From Nitrosovibrio sp. Nv6 (GTDB lineage Bacteria; Pseudomonadota; Gammaproteobacteria; Burkholderiales; Nitrosomonadaceae): a stretch of DNA of 64,000 nucleotides. Positions within the stretch are counted from its first letter, which is position 1, and each line of letters starts with the position of its first letter. A program made the position numbers and the translations under genes. The notes below the pieces were generated by a model. The model was given only the letters and a program-made list of their open reading frames with translations. It ran no database searches and was not told the origin of the DNA. Where the stretch lies: positions 186,001 to 250,000 of the forward strand of contig NZ_FODX01000002.1 of assembly GCF_900110495.1 (NCBI RefSeq). Direction: 5' to 3'. This document shows, one piece after another, positions 32,414 to 41,680 of the stretch.

Positions 32414-33037
32414 TTACTCGTTGGACGTAAGCTTGAAGCGGCATAAGCTGCTGCCCCGGGCCATGCATTCGTAATGATCAACCTTGCCGCCAGTAAAGGT
32501 TTCCATCAAACCCCTGTCCAGATGGCAGATCGCCAGATCTTTTTTTGCCATGGCGTGAAATACGCAGTTCTCCGCTTCAATGACCGCCTCGCCCCCTGGA
32601 AGCGTAGCATCTCTTGCGTTATAACCGAGCTGGTCCATGACTTCGACAAGTTTCTCGACCTTCTCTTTGTGGGTCCTCAGACCGGGATATTGATTGCTTA
32701 TCTGCCGGGCAATGCTTGCACCAATCTCGTTCATACGTTTGCCCATATCGCCGCTGTCTTCACGCCGAACCGACGCTACCACCAACTGCGCAAGCCAGGA
32801 ATATTGGCGAGGCGACATTTCCTTGCCGAGTTCGGTAAGAACATAAAGTTGCTGCGGACGCCCACCTCCGGACGGACGTGTAGATCCAGCCTCTACCAGC
32901 CCCGCCGCCTCCAGGGATGCAAGATGCTGCCGCACCGCGTTTCGAGTAATCCCCAGCCCTTTCGAAAGCTCATCCACACTCAAACCAGGCTTGGTTTGAC
33001 CCAGCAGCTTAAGCAATTGTTTCTGCCGCTCACCCAT
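32414..33037 (-). CDS. HTH transcriptional regulator with C-terminal four-cysteine site
   Basis: 207 residues. The N-terminal winged helix (about 1-75) is of the ArsR/DeoR-like type, with LSVDELSKGLGITRNAVRQHLASLEAAGLV. The C-terminal domain has cysteines at 158, 171, 191 and 199 (spacings 12, 19 and 7), the layout seen in SufR-like regulators that bind an iron-sulfur cluster or metal. So it probably senses iron-sulfur status, redox state or a metal. It is transcribed away from the lipoprotein gene at 33248, and a palindrome overlapping that gene's promoter is a likely binding site. Porin genes flank the pair. Confidence 0.8.
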   Translation of the reverse strand: MGERQKQLLKLLGQTKPGLSVDELSKGLGITRNAVRQHLASLEAAGLVEAGSTRPSGGGRPQQLYVLTELGKEMSPRQYSWLAQLVVASVRREDSGDMGKRMNEIGASIARQISNQYPGLRTHKEKVEKLVEVMDQLGYNARDATLPGGEAVIEAENCVFHAMAKKDLAICHLDRGLMETFTGGKVDHYECMARGSSLCRFKLTSNE

Positions 33038-33137
33038 AATGTCAGTCGTCTAACGCTTTCACCACCCATGCACTTGAAAATTATTATAGGCCACTAATAG
33101 CTGAATTCAATCCAAACAAACTTATAACACAAATAAC

Positions 33138-33166
33138 TTGACAAAGTGTCATTAGCCCCTGATAAT
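33138..33166 (+). promoter_or_regulatory. Promoter with overlapping palindromic operator
   Basis: TTGACA (33138-33143), 17 bases, GATAAT (33161-33166): a near-consensus sigma-70 promoter facing the lipoprotein gene. A palindrome TGACA-AAG-TGTCA (33139-33151) covers the -35 box. A repressor bound there would block transcription; the divergent four-cysteine regulator is the obvious candidate. Confidence 0.6.
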
Positions 33167-33247
33167 AATCGCAGAGGTAGGAATCTTTCCCATTCTGCGC
33201 TCGATGGTTGGATCAAAGAGGGTCGGGTCTAAAAGAGGGGTGACATA

Positions 33248-33670
33248 ATGAAAACAAGGGCATTTTTGTCCACTTTGCTCCTCGGCTTCACGACTGCTTG
33301 TGCCCAGATGAGTTCTCAAGAGATCGTGCAGAATGAAAATATCCGCCAAGCTGCTCAGAACGCCAGAACATATAGCGACCACAATGCTCTAACCAGCTAT
33401 TTTGAAAATGCGGCCAGGGAAATGCAAACAAAGGCCGAGGAACAAAAGAAATTGCTTGAGCATTACGAGGAAAAAGGCTATCTGTATGGTAGGCAAGCTC
33501 AAGACCTCAAATCGCACACAGCCGCGTTAGTGCGTAAATATGAAGAAACCGCAGAGGAAAACATAAAAGAGGCTGCCGCCCATCGGCTAATGGCCTTGGA
33601 GCAGGCTCAGGCCAATCTCGCCGTGCATAATGGCGCTATTAAAGAACCGAGGCGTGAGGGAAGCCGTTAA
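33248..33670 (+). CDS. Small predicted lipoprotein, alpha-helical
   Basis: 140 residues. The N-terminus MKTRAFLSTLLLGFTTAC is a lipoprotein signal with the lipidated cysteine at position 18. The remainder is charged and helical, probably coiled-coil (about 50-130: REMQTKAEEQKKLLEHYEEKG, LVRKYEETAEENIKEAA). I do not recognise a family. It is driven by a good promoter under likely control of the divergent regulator. The last codons lie inside an inverted repeat. Confidence 0.75.
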   Translation: MKTRAFLSTLLLGFTTACAQMSSQEIVQNENIRQAAQNARTYSDHNALTSYFENAAREMQTKAEEQKKLLEHYEEKGYLYGRQAQDLKSHTAALVRKYEETAEENIKEAAAHRLMALEQAQANLAVHNGAIKEPRREGSR

Positions 33671-33710
33671 ATATATGACAGGGGGTTGTGGTCCTCGCAC
33701 CCCTCGGTTC
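33644..33710 (+). repeat. Interrupted inverted repeat spanning the lipoprotein stop codon
   Basis: GAACCGAGG (33644-33652) is the exact reverse complement of CCTCGGTTC (33702-33710), and the stem can extend inward through GTG and AGG with a bulge. It could be a 3' stem that ends or stabilises the transcript. Confidence 0.35.
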
Positions 33711-33807
33711 TCAAAGATAAGCTGGCGCTACTCACCTCGGTGTCCAGATTTAAAGGTTTAACATTCGGGTTGCGTCTTATACGCTACCTGCTGCAATCTA
33801 TGCGGCA

Positions 33808-35130
33808 TCAGAAAGGGATAGTCGCATCGAGAGAAAAAACAATTTGGTCTTTTTGGTTATCGAACGGCCTGTACGATTGATTGATGCCATCTGCTCTGTC
33901 GTAACGAATATTGGGGCGAATGTTCAGCTTCTGCATGGACTTCCAGTCCAGCTTCAGCCTTTTGGCCGCTTTCCAGTTCATGCCAATTGTGACCGCATAA
34001 TAATCCGCGGGCGCACTGGTGGGCGCAAAGGCGCCGGCAAAACTACGTCCCGTGTTATCGGTAGCGGCAAGTACCCGAAATGGCGAGAAGACGCGAAAGC
34101 CATCTCTATCCCGGAACCATTCCCCTCGAATCCCGATGGACAGATCATCCAGTAGATCATAGTACATATGCGTGTTGATACCATACCATTCGGCATTCCT
34201 GTGCTCGCCATTCAACAAGACTCCCCCAGCATACCCGTGAACGTGGTGTAGAACCAGATGCGTTCTAGGGGTGACTCTGTGTTGCAGCACAATGTTGTAC
34301 ATACCCCAGGGTTCATTGCTGCGCGTGGAAGTTTCGCTGTACGTACCCGTGACATTGGCCGACGTTCTCTTATCATCGCTGGTCCATGTAATGCCACCCA
34401 GGCCGCCCCAGTTCCCTAACTGCCTATCAAAACCCCCGTCCCATCCACCGGTAGCGCTACCGGTGATTGCGCCACCCATGACGGACCAATTTCCATTGAC
34501 TGTATAGTTACCCACGACGCCTGTATGGGTAAACGGCTCGCCATTGTTAAATGTATAGGCATGAGTGTAAAAAAAGTTGTCGGGAGCCGGCACTGTCTCA
34601 TAGCCGGTCGGAGAATAAAAATGGCCAACCTTGACATTGAGGCCATTGCCAACCGGAAGATAGGCTTCAACATAAGCCTGGGGGAGCGCAATACCGTAGC
34701 TGCGGGTCGAAGAACAGCACAAATCGAGGTCCCAATTTCCCCTATCAAGCGGCTGACCGGAATTCACATCAAATGGAGGCACACCGAAAGCCTGGGTATA
34801 AATAGAGTCGGTGCCAAACATGAAATCGAAACGGCCTCCCAAATCAAACGCATTGCCTTCCGTTACCACCGTGCGCTGTATAAACACATTAAATTGATTT
34901 AATTGAAACCGGTTGGCGCGGTCCGCAAAAGTAACGGGACCGTTGTAGCCGTTACCCGGATTGCCCGGGTTATAAGTTGCTCCGGCATTGATCCAGCCAC
35001 CGACCCTTATACCGCTATCCTTGAATACGTCTATTATGCCAGCAGCATGGATATCCGAGTTCATCATAACCGATAACAGGCTGCCTATCGCAAATAGAAG
35101 CTGGCGTTTGCCTTTTGGCATGCATTTCAT
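33808..35130 (-). CDS. BBP2-type outer-membrane beta-barrel porin (paralogue 2)
   Basis: 440 residues with a signal peptide (about 1-29, ending DIHA) and a mature barrel ending TIPF. It is a close paralogue of the protein encoded at 30727: the segments DSGIRVGGWIN, FADRANRFQLNQFNVFIQR, LDLCCSSTRSYGIALPQAY, VPAPDNFFYTHAY and EWFRDRDGFRVFSP are nearly identical. AAGGA precedes the first ATG. The regulator and lipoprotein genes lie between the two paralogues, and the remnant of a third copy lies just beyond this gene's 5' end. Confidence 0.82.
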   Translation of the reverse strand: MKCMPKGKRQLLFAIGSLLSVMMNSDIHAAGIIDVFKDSGIRVGGWINAGATYNPGNPGNGYNGPVTFADRANRFQLNQFNVFIQRTVVTEGNAFDLGGRFDFMFGTDSIYTQAFGVPPFDVNSGQPLDRGNWDLDLCCSSTRSYGIALPQAYVEAYLPVGNGLNVKVGHFYSPTGYETVPAPDNFFYTHAYTFNNGEPFTHTGVVGNYTVNGNWSVMGGAITGSATGGWDGGFDRQLGNWGGLGGITWTSDDKRTSANVTGTYSETSTRSNEPWGMYNIVLQHRVTPRTHLVLHHVHGYAGGVLLNGEHRNAEWYGINTHMYYDLLDDLSIGIRGEWFRDRDGFRVFSPFRVLAATDNTGRSFAGAFAPTSAPADYYAVTIGMNWKAAKRLKLDWKSMQKLNIRPNIRYDRADGINQSYRPFDNQKDQIVFSLDATIPF

Positions 35131-35198
35131 TTTTATTTTTCCTTAGTTCCCCGGACATAAGGATTTGAAGCCGTTCAAAACAGTCGATGTTTCGGTTT

Positions 35199-35494
35199 AA
35201 CAAGATTCGTGACATCCAGCGAGAACACGAGTTGATCCTTCCTGTCAAAAAAGGCCAAAATGCTACATCAATATCCTCCGCTTTATCGTAAACGAATGTT
35301 CTATCGAATAGTCGCTCTTACATGGATTCATGATTGATTTTCAGTCTTTTCGCAAGCGTTCAGCTCTATTCCCGAGTGACTGCTTAATCATTGGCAGACG
35401 ACCAAAGTGATGTCAGCCTCGTGCTCGACTTCCCAAATCGCCTGTGCTCTTTATCCGTAGCGCGCATGGCTTTCACTACGATCCTGTTTAAATC
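35199..35494 (-). pseudogene. Remnant of a third BBP2-type porin gene (C-terminal part)
   Basis: Translating the minus strand of this otherwise empty gap gives, in one frame, DLNRIVVKAMRATDK, then AVT, then AKRLKINHESM and FVYDKAEDI. After a shift at a six-base T run (plus-strand A run at 35247-35252) comes FFDRKDQLVFSLDVT. These align in order with the porin paralogues (FRVLAATDN, YYAVTIGMNWKAAKRLK, IRYDRAD, FDNQKDQIVFSLDAT). Several stop codons interrupt the frame and the final stop is lost. It is therefore a decayed gene end; the rest has been deleted up to ilvA. Confidence 0.75.
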
Positions 35495-35521
35495 GGTGGA
35501 AATGGAATATTCGGCTCGCAT

Positions 35522-37033
35522 CTATCCCAGAAACAGCTTATAGGCCGGGTTCTCGCTTTCATCCCAGTAACGGTTGTCCAGTTTGCCGAGAAACGCTTTG
35601 AACTCCGCCTTCCCTTCAGGCGGCACCTCCAGGCCCACCAGCACGCGGCCATAGTCGGCGCCATGATTGCGGTAGTGGAACAGAGTGATATTCCAGTGAT
35701 GGCTCATGCTGTTCAAGAATTTCATGAGTGCGCCGGGTCGGTCAGGAAATTCAAAGCGGTAAAGAAGCTCATTTTTTATCTCCCGTGCGCGGCCTCCGAC
35801 AAGATGGCGCACATGCAATTTCGCCATTTCGTTGTCACTCAGATCTTCAGTGCGCAAACCGCTTCTCTCCAGGTTCTTAATGAGTTTTGCCGCTTCGTCG
35901 CGATTTCGAACGGATACGGCAACGAACACATTCGCTTCTTTCGGATCGGCATAGCGGTAGTTGAATTCGGTAATGCTTTTCGCTCCCAACATAGCGCAAA
36001 ATTTTTTGAAGCTGCCAGGCTCTTCGGGAATCGTTACCGCCATCACGGCTTCCCGCTGCTCACCCAGTTCTGCCCGTTCGGAGACATGACGCAGACGATC
36101 GAAATTCATGTTGGCGCCGGAAGCGATCGCAACAAGATTTTTATCGCGAATCCCCTCTCTCCTGGCGTAAGCCTTTGCTCCCGCCACAGACAGCGCACCG
36201 GATGGCTCCAGAATCGCGCGAGTATCCTCGAACACATCCTTGATCGCGGCACAGATCGCGTCAGTATCAACCAGTACGATTTCATCCACCAGTTCACGGC
36301 ACAAGCGGAAGGTTTCTCCTCCCACCTGCTTCACGGCCACGCCATCCGCAAACGATCCTACTTGCGGGAGCCTGACTCGCCGCTTTTTTTTCAGTGACTG
36401 ATACATGGAATCGGCATCAACCGGTTCGACTCCGATAATCTTGATGTCAGGATAAAGCCTCTTCACATACGCCGCGACACCGGAAATAAGTCCGCCGCCG
36501 CCGACCGGCGCAAATATGGCATAAATGGCGCCAGTATGCTGGCGCAGGATTTCCATGCCGATTGTGCCTTGTCCCGCGATGATATCCGGATCATCGTAGG
36601 GGTGCACAAACGTAGCATGCTGCTCTGCCGCATATTTCCACGCGTAGGCGTAGGCGTCGTCGTAAGAATCACCATGCGATATCACAGTCGCTCCCCGCGC
36701 CTGAACTGCCTGTGATTTGATTTGCGGCGTGGTGACGGGCATTACGATGGTCGCGCGGCAACTCAGCCGTTGTGCCGCAAGCGCCACCCCCTGCGCATGA
36801 TTGCCTGCCGACGCGGTCACCACACCACGCTTGAGCACGGCCGGGGAAAGCTTGACCATTTTATTGTATGCGCCGCGCACTTTGAATGAAAAAACCTCCT
36901 GCATATCCTCGCGCTTCAGTAATAACTGATTGTGTATGCGCGCAGATAAATTTGATGCTAGCTCCAACGGGGTTTCTACCGCCACGTCATAGACCCGTGC
37001 GGTGAGAATTCTTTCGAGATAGTTGTTTTTCAT
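35522..37033 (-). CDS. ilvA: Threonine dehydratase, biosynthetic
   Basis: PLP enzyme that deaminates threonine to 2-oxobutyrate, the first step to isoleucine. The start at 37033 (MKNNYLERILTARVYDVAVETPLE) gives 503 residues, the long biosynthetic form. The PLP lysine is in FSFKVRGAYNKM; the glycine-rich phosphate loop is GGGGLISG. Two ACT-like regulatory repeats follow (from about residue 325, EEPGSFKKFC, and about 420, FPDRPGALMKFL), consistent with isoleucine feedback. It is divergent from rpiA across 134 bases. Confidence 0.96.
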   Translation of the reverse strand: MKNNYLERILTARVYDVAVETPLELASNLSARIHNQLLLKREDMQEVFSFKVRGAYNKMVKLSPAVLKRGVVTASAGNHAQGVALAAQRLSCRATIVMPVTTPQIKSQAVQARGATVISHGDSYDDAYAYAWKYAAEQHATFVHPYDDPDIIAGQGTIGMEILRQHTGAIYAIFAPVGGGGLISGVAAYVKRLYPDIKIIGVEPVDADSMYQSLKKKRRVRLPQVGSFADGVAVKQVGGETFRLCRELVDEIVLVDTDAICAAIKDVFEDTRAILEPSGALSVAGAKAYARREGIRDKNLVAIASGANMNFDRLRHVSERAELGEQREAVMAVTIPEEPGSFKKFCAMLGAKSITEFNYRYADPKEANVFVAVSVRNRDEAAKLIKNLERSGLRTEDLSDNEMAKLHVRHLVGGRAREIKNELLYRFEFPDRPGALMKFLNSMSHHWNITLFHYRNHGADYGRVLVGLEVPPEGKAEFKAFLGKLDNRYWDESENPAYKLFLG

Positions 37034-37167
37034 CGAACCGTTGCTTGGCGAAGGAAGCAGCATTTTAGCATGCCAGGAAACGCTAAATACCCAGCTTCAT
37101 TGTTAAAATCGGTGGATAGTATTATCCTCACGAGTAATCAGTTTTTTTCTTCCACAAAAATAACACT

Positions 37168-37827
37168 ATGACGCAAGACGAACAAAAACAGGCGGTCGCC
37201 GAAGCCGCTATCCAATATGTTCCCGCAGGTTGCATAGTCGGGGTGGGCACCGGTTCCACTGCAAATTATTTCATCGACGGACTGGCCAGGATCAAGCACA
37301 AAATCGAGGGGGCGGTGGCAAGCTCAGAGGCAACAGCACGTCGGCTCCGCGATCATGGCATAGAGGTCATGGATTTGAACAGCGTCGATGAACTTCCGAT
37401 ATATGTGGATGGCACAGACGAGATCACTGAGCACCTGCATATGATAAAAGGCGGCGGCGGGGCATTGACGCGAGAAAAAATCGTTGCTGCAGTGGCGAAA
37501 AAATTCGTCTGTATTGCGGACCAGAGCAAGTTTGTCAAGCTGCTCGGCAAGTTTCCACTGCCTGTGGAGGTTATTCCGATGGCGCGCAGCTACGTGGCGC
37601 GCGAGATAGTACGCCTGGGCGGGCAGCCCGTGCTGCGCCAGGGATTCATCACCGACAACGGCAACGTGATCCTGGACGTCCATGGTCTGCAGATCCTGAA
37701 TCCGATTGAACTGGAAACCGCACTCAACCAGATCACGGGCGTCGTGACCAACGGCTTGTTTGCGAAGCGCGGAGCGGATGTATTGCTGCTGAGCAGTGAT
37801 GATGGTATCCGGACAATAGCCATTTGA
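37168..37827 (+). CDS. rpiA: Ribose-5-phosphate isomerase A
   Basis: Interconverts ribose 5-phosphate and ribulose 5-phosphate in the pentose phosphate and Calvin pathways. The 219 residues include [28 protein letters not shown] with the catalytic aspartates, and [14 protein letters not shown]. Length matches E. coli RpiA (219). It complements the transketolase and zwf genes 30 kb away. Confidence 0.96.
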   Translation: MTQDEQKQAVAEAAIQYVPAGCIVGVGTGSTANYFIDGLARIKHKIEGAVASSEATARRLRDHGIEVMDLNSVDELPIYVDGTDEITEHLHMIKGGGGALTREKIVAAVAKKFVCIADQSKFVKLLGKFPLPVEVIPMARSYVAREIVRLGGQPVLRQGFITDNGNVILDVHGLQILNPIELETALNQITGVVTNGLFAKRGADVLLLSSDDGIRTIAI

Positions 37828-37897
37828 TGTAGCAGTAATAAAACCTCCATAACCGGTTAGTAATATTCTTTCATTTTGATTGAACGACAGGAGCGCA

Positions 37898-38605
37898 ATG
37901 GCTAGCAGCGAACATATATCCAAACAATTTGACGCCGATCTTGAAGCGGTGCGCACACGCGTGTTGCACATGGGCGGATTTGTGGAAGAGCAGATCGAGA
38001 GAGCCATCGAGGCGCTGACCACCGGCAACGAGAGCCTCATAGAAAACGTTATCGCCGATGATCACCGGGTCAATGCAATGGAGGTATCGATAGACGAAAT
38101 ATGCAGTCAGATTATCGCCCGCAGACAACCTGCCGCCGGTGACTTACGCATGATCATGACCGTCATCAAGACCATCACCGATCTCGAACGCATTGGCGAC
38201 GAAGCAGAAAAAATTGCTCGGATGGCCAAGCTGATCTACGAAACAGACCGTATGCATATGCCGCGTTTTGTCGAAATCAGGCATGTAGCCAACATCGCCC
38301 TGGAAATGCTGCGCAAGTCCCTGGATGCATTTGCTCGTCTGGACCTGACAGCAGCGGCTCAGGTCGTGCGCGAAGACGAACAGGTGGATGAGGAATTCCG
38401 TTCGATCATGCGTCAACTCATCACCTTCATGATGGAAGACCCGCGTAAAATTTCTACCGCCCTCGAAATCCTGTTTGTCGCCAAAGCGATCGAGCGGATT
38501 GGCGATCATGCCAAAAATATGTCCGAATACGTGGTATATATGGTCAAGGGCAAGGACGTGCGCCATGTGACTGCTGAAGAGATCGAGCGTGAAATAAGAG
38601 ATTAG
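37898..38605 (+). CDS. phoU: Phosphate signalling protein PhoU
   Basis: Negative regulator of phosphate uptake and PhoR signalling. The ATG at 37898 has CAGGAG upstream and gives 235 residues made of two similar three-helix bundles, each with the metal-binding pattern (E/D)xxxD: ITDLERIGDEAEKIA and KAIERIGDHAKNMSEY. No pst genes are adjacent; the exopolyphosphatase gene follows by 38 bases, consistent with a phosphate and polyphosphate unit. Confidence 0.95.
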   Translation: MASSEHISKQFDADLEAVRTRVLHMGGFVEEQIERAIEALTTGNESLIENVIADDHRVNAMEVSIDEICSQIIARRQPAAGDLRMIMTVIKTITDLERIGDEAEKIARMAKLIYETDRMHMPRFVEIRHVANIALEMLRKSLDAFARLDLTAAAQVVREDEQVDEEFRSIMRQLITFMMEDPRKISTALEILFVAKAIERIGDHAKNMSEYVVYMVKGKDVRHVTAEEIEREIRD

Positions 38606-38643
38606 GTCGATTAGTCAGCCGTCGGAATTCAAACCGGAACGCC

Positions 38644-40143
38644 ATGCTCGAATACTCCACTCTCGCGGCGGTAGACCTTGGCTCCAACAGCTTTCGTCTG
38701 CAAGTGGCACGGGTGGAAGGCAAACAGCTTTATCCGCTGGACAGTTTGCGCGAAATGGTGCGGCTTGCCGCCGGCCTGACGGAGGACCAGCGGCTGGACG
38801 AGGATTCTCAAGTCCGCGCTTTGGGTTGCATGGAACGTTTCGGTGAACGTCTGAGAGGTTTTCCACCGCATACAGTACGTGCAGTCGCAACGAATACCCT
38901 TAGAGTAGCCAGAAACGCACCGGTATTTCTCAAAAAAGCCGAGGCCGCTCTCGGGTTCCCGATTGAAGTGATCGCAGGGCACGAGGAAGCGCGGCTTATC
39001 TATCTGGGTGTCGCCCACAGTCTTCCAGCCTCTACCAGCCCTCGCCTGGTTATGGATATCGGGGGCGGCTCTACTGAATTTATCATTGGCAGCCGTCTGA
39101 AGCCAGTCAAGCTGGAAAGTCTTTATATGGGCTGTGTCAGTTACAGCCTGCGCTTTTTTCCGGACGGCAAGATTACGAAGGGTGCGATGAGACGGGCCGA
39201 ACTCTCGGCGCGCAGCGAGATACAGACTATCGCCGCACAGTTTTCCAGCGCTCATTGGCGGGACGCATTCGGATCATCCGGCACAGCGCGTGCATTGGGT
39301 GACATCATCAAGCTGAACAAGCTCGCCCCGGAAAGCAGCGAGGGGGATATCACCGCGGACGGACTGGAAAATTTTCGGGACCGTTTGCTCAAGATTGGCG
39401 ATATTGAAAAGCTGGACCTTGCCGGACTACGCGCCGATCGGGCGCCGGTAATCGCCGGAGGTTTTGCCATCATGTCCGCTGCATTTGCCGAACTGGGGAT
39501 CCAGCGCATGTCGCAGGCAATGGGTGCATTGCGCCAGGGTGTGCTTTACGATTTGCTCGGGCGCTTCCATAAGCATGATATGCGTGAAGTAACGGTTAAA
39601 CGATTCATGCAACGTTACCGGGTGGATGCTGCTCAGGCAAGACGGGTGGAATCACTGGCGCTGTTGCTGGGAAAACAGTTGCTGAAGGATTTTCCTGATG
39701 AAGCGGAAGAATTGCTGCAAACCCTCTCATGGGCTGCGCGATTGCATGAGGTCGGTATTTCAATAGCCCATTCCGGCTATCATAAACACTCAGCATATAT
39801 TCTCGGCAATGCCGATATGCCAGGTTTCTCGAGAAGGGAACAAGAACGCCTGAGTGCGCTTGTGCTCGTCCAGCGGGGCATGCTTGGTAAAGCGAGAGAA
39901 TTTATTGCGGTCCCACTGGATTTTGCTCTGCTGTGCGCACTTCGTCTGGCAACATTGTTTCACCGCAGCCGTGGTGATATCAAGATACCGCGCCTGGAAG
40001 TCAGCCTGGACGATAAAGAGTTGAAACTCTCCATCGAACGAGGATGGTTAGAAAGAAATCCATTGACCGATACGGCACTTTATGACGAAATCGAACAGTG
40101 GAGCGCTCTCGGTCTCAATTTCCGGATAACGAGACCAGACTGA
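38644..40143 (+). CDS. ppx: Exopolyphosphatase, Ppx/GppA family
   Basis: Releases phosphate from polyphosphate chain ends, or hydrolyses pppGpp. The 499-residue protein has the actin-like ATPase-fold motifs AAVDLGSNSFRLQVARVE at the start and MDIGGGSTEFIIG near residue 138, then a C-terminal HD-type helical domain (ARLHEVGISIAHSGYHKHSAY). It sits directly after phoU, which favours the polyphosphate role. Confidence 0.93.
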   Translation: MLEYSTLAAVDLGSNSFRLQVARVEGKQLYPLDSLREMVRLAAGLTEDQRLDEDSQVRALGCMERFGERLRGFPPHTVRAVATNTLRVARNAPVFLKKAEAALGFPIEVIAGHEEARLIYLGVAHSLPASTSPRLVMDIGGGSTEFIIGSRLKPVKLESLYMGCVSYSLRFFPDGKITKGAMRRAELSARSEIQTIAAQFSSAHWRDAFGSSGTARALGDIIKLNKLAPESSEGDITADGLENFRDRLLKIGDIEKLDLAGLRADRAPVIAGGFAIMSAAFAELGIQRMSQAMGALRQGVLYDLLGRFHKHDMREVTVKRFMQRYRVDAAQARRVESLALLLGKQLLKDFPDEAEELLQTLSWAARLHEVGISIAHSGYHKHSAYILGNADMPGFSRREQERLSALVLVQRGMLGKAREFIAVPLDFALLCALRLATLFHRSRGDIKIPRLEVSLDDKELKLSIERGWLERNPLTDTALYDEIEQWSALGLNFRITRPD

Positions 40144-40207
40144 TCAGGGATATAAGGCGGATAAATCGGCGAAGAGCGCAACACGGATAATTTGAACAAA
40201 CGAAGCC

Positions 40208-41278
40208 ATGGCATCACACTCCAAAAAGAGATCTTTAAAAGCAGGACTGCCACCGGGCACGCTGGTGCATATCGGCGCAAGAAAAGGTGTTGCTTCCCGC
40301 GTTACCCTGCTGGATTATGATGAGAATGGCGTACGCGAATCCGAGGTTACTGCCGGAGGACTGGCCGATAAAATCAAGTCCGCGCGAGGTATTAAATGGA
40401 TCAACCTGCACGGGTTGGGTGATGTTGGAGTGATGGAGCAGATCGGCGCCTGTTTTAACCTTCACCCGCTGGTGCTGGAGGACATTTTCAATACGGAACA
40501 ACGCTCGAAGCTGGAGGATTACGGCGATTATCTTTATGTGGTACTGAAAACCTTCGGTTACGAAACCAGAGGCAGAGAAGAGAAGATATATTCGGAACAG
40601 ATCAGTCTCGTACTGGGAAAAGATTTCGTGCTGTCGTTCCTCGAAGCGGATGGCGTTCAGTTCCGGTCGGTGCTCGATCGCTTGCGTTCAGGCAAGGGCC
40701 AGATCGGAAAGTCAGGTGCGGATTTTCTGATGTACAGCCTGATCGATGCCATTGTGGACAGCTATTTCGTCATTCTTGAACAACTTGATGAAAGAACCGA
40801 AGCGCTGGAAGCAGAATTGATAGCTCGCCCGCAACCGAATACCCTGCGTTCAATTCACCATCTAAAGCGCGAAGGTGCTTTTCTGCTCAGATTACTGTGG
40901 CCGCTGCGCCAGGTTATCAGCTCCTTGCAGCGCGGCGATTCTCCGCTGTTCACCCGTAATACCTTGCTCTACCTGAGGGATGTGTATGACCACACCATAC
41001 ATATCATCGAATCCATCGAGTCCCTGCGAGACTTGACAGCGGGCATGCTCGATATCTATATGTCCAGCGTGAGCTTTCGCATCAGCACGGTAATGAAGGT
41101 CCTCACGGTCATTACCACCATATTCATGCCGCTTAGCCTGATCGCCGGCATCTACGGAATGAACTTCAAATATTTGCCGGGGCTTGAATGGGATTTGGGA
41201 TTCTTTGCGGTGTTGAGTGCGATGGCAGTAATCAGCGGCGGTATGTTGCTGCTATTTCGATGGAAAAAATGGTTATGA
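40208..41278 (+). CDS. corA: Magnesium/cobalt transporter CorA
   Basis: Pentameric channel for Mg2+ uptake. Of 356 residues, the first 290 form the cytoplasmic funnel. Two C-terminal transmembrane helices follow (about 295-315 and 328-348), with the GMN selectivity motif in IAGIYGMNF and the basic C-terminus RWKKWL. A repeat element begins only four bases after the stop. Confidence 0.94.
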   Translation: MASHSKKRSLKAGLPPGTLVHIGARKGVASRVTLLDYDENGVRESEVTAGGLADKIKSARGIKWINLHGLGDVGVMEQIGACFNLHPLVLEDIFNTEQRSKLEDYGDYLYVVLKTFGYETRGREEKIYSEQISLVLGKDFVLSFLEADGVQFRSVLDRLRSGKGQIGKSGADFLMYSLIDAIVDSYFVILEQLDERTEALEAELIARPQPNTLRSIHHLKREGAFLLRLLWPLRQVISSLQRGDSPLFTRNTLLYLRDVYDHTIHIIESIESLRDLTAGMLDIYMSSVSFRISTVMKVLTVITTIFMPLSLIAGIYGMNFKYLPGLEWDLGFFAVLSAMAVISGGMLLLFRWKKWL

Positions 41279-41282
41279 AAGG

Positions 41283-41668
41283 ATAATCCTAAATCCGGTA
41301 GTTGGACGGGGTGGAGTGCGCGGTTTTTGGGGTGCAGGGCAAGGCGCGACGACGCGGAATGGTGCGACCGCGCAGGGCGGAGCAGTGCCTTCCGCAGGAA
41401 GGTGCGACCCCGGAGCGGGATGCGGTCGCCATGAAACGCGGTCGCGGCATCCCCTGCGCTGCCCGATCCCCGCTTTGCGGGGCCCCTCGTGCGACGCTGC
41501 GGGGCGCCCCATTCCAAGGAGTTGCAACGCAGCCATGTGCCGCAAAAACCGTTCAATCCGCCCCGTAGCGAACTCACCAAAAAGGTAAGGTCAAGTGATA
41601 CAAAAAGTCTTTGTGGATCATAATCCTAAACTGGAGAATGAGCGATCAACTGCCGGATTTAGGATCAT
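41283..41668. repeat. 386-bp element with terminal inverted repeats, MITE-like
   Basis: Its ends, 41283-41304 and 41647-41668, are inverted copies matching at 20 of 22 positions (core ATCCTAAATCCGG). Inside, a second pair of arms matches as well: CGGTTTTTG near 41322 and CAAAAACCG near 41540, with CCCCGT beyond. The middle is GC-rich with local hairpins such as CCCCGC-TTT-GCGGGG. Short open frames cover it on both strands, but none has gene-like features. No clear target duplication is seen at the borders. Composition differs sharply from the neighbours. Confidence 0.65.
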
Positions 41669-41680
41669 AGCAAGCCCGCC

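Noticed and set aside
41302..41588. Overlapping open frames of about 90 codons on both strands after corA
   Set aside because: They arise from the GC-rich palindromic repeat element; they are arginine-rich in several frames and lack start signals.
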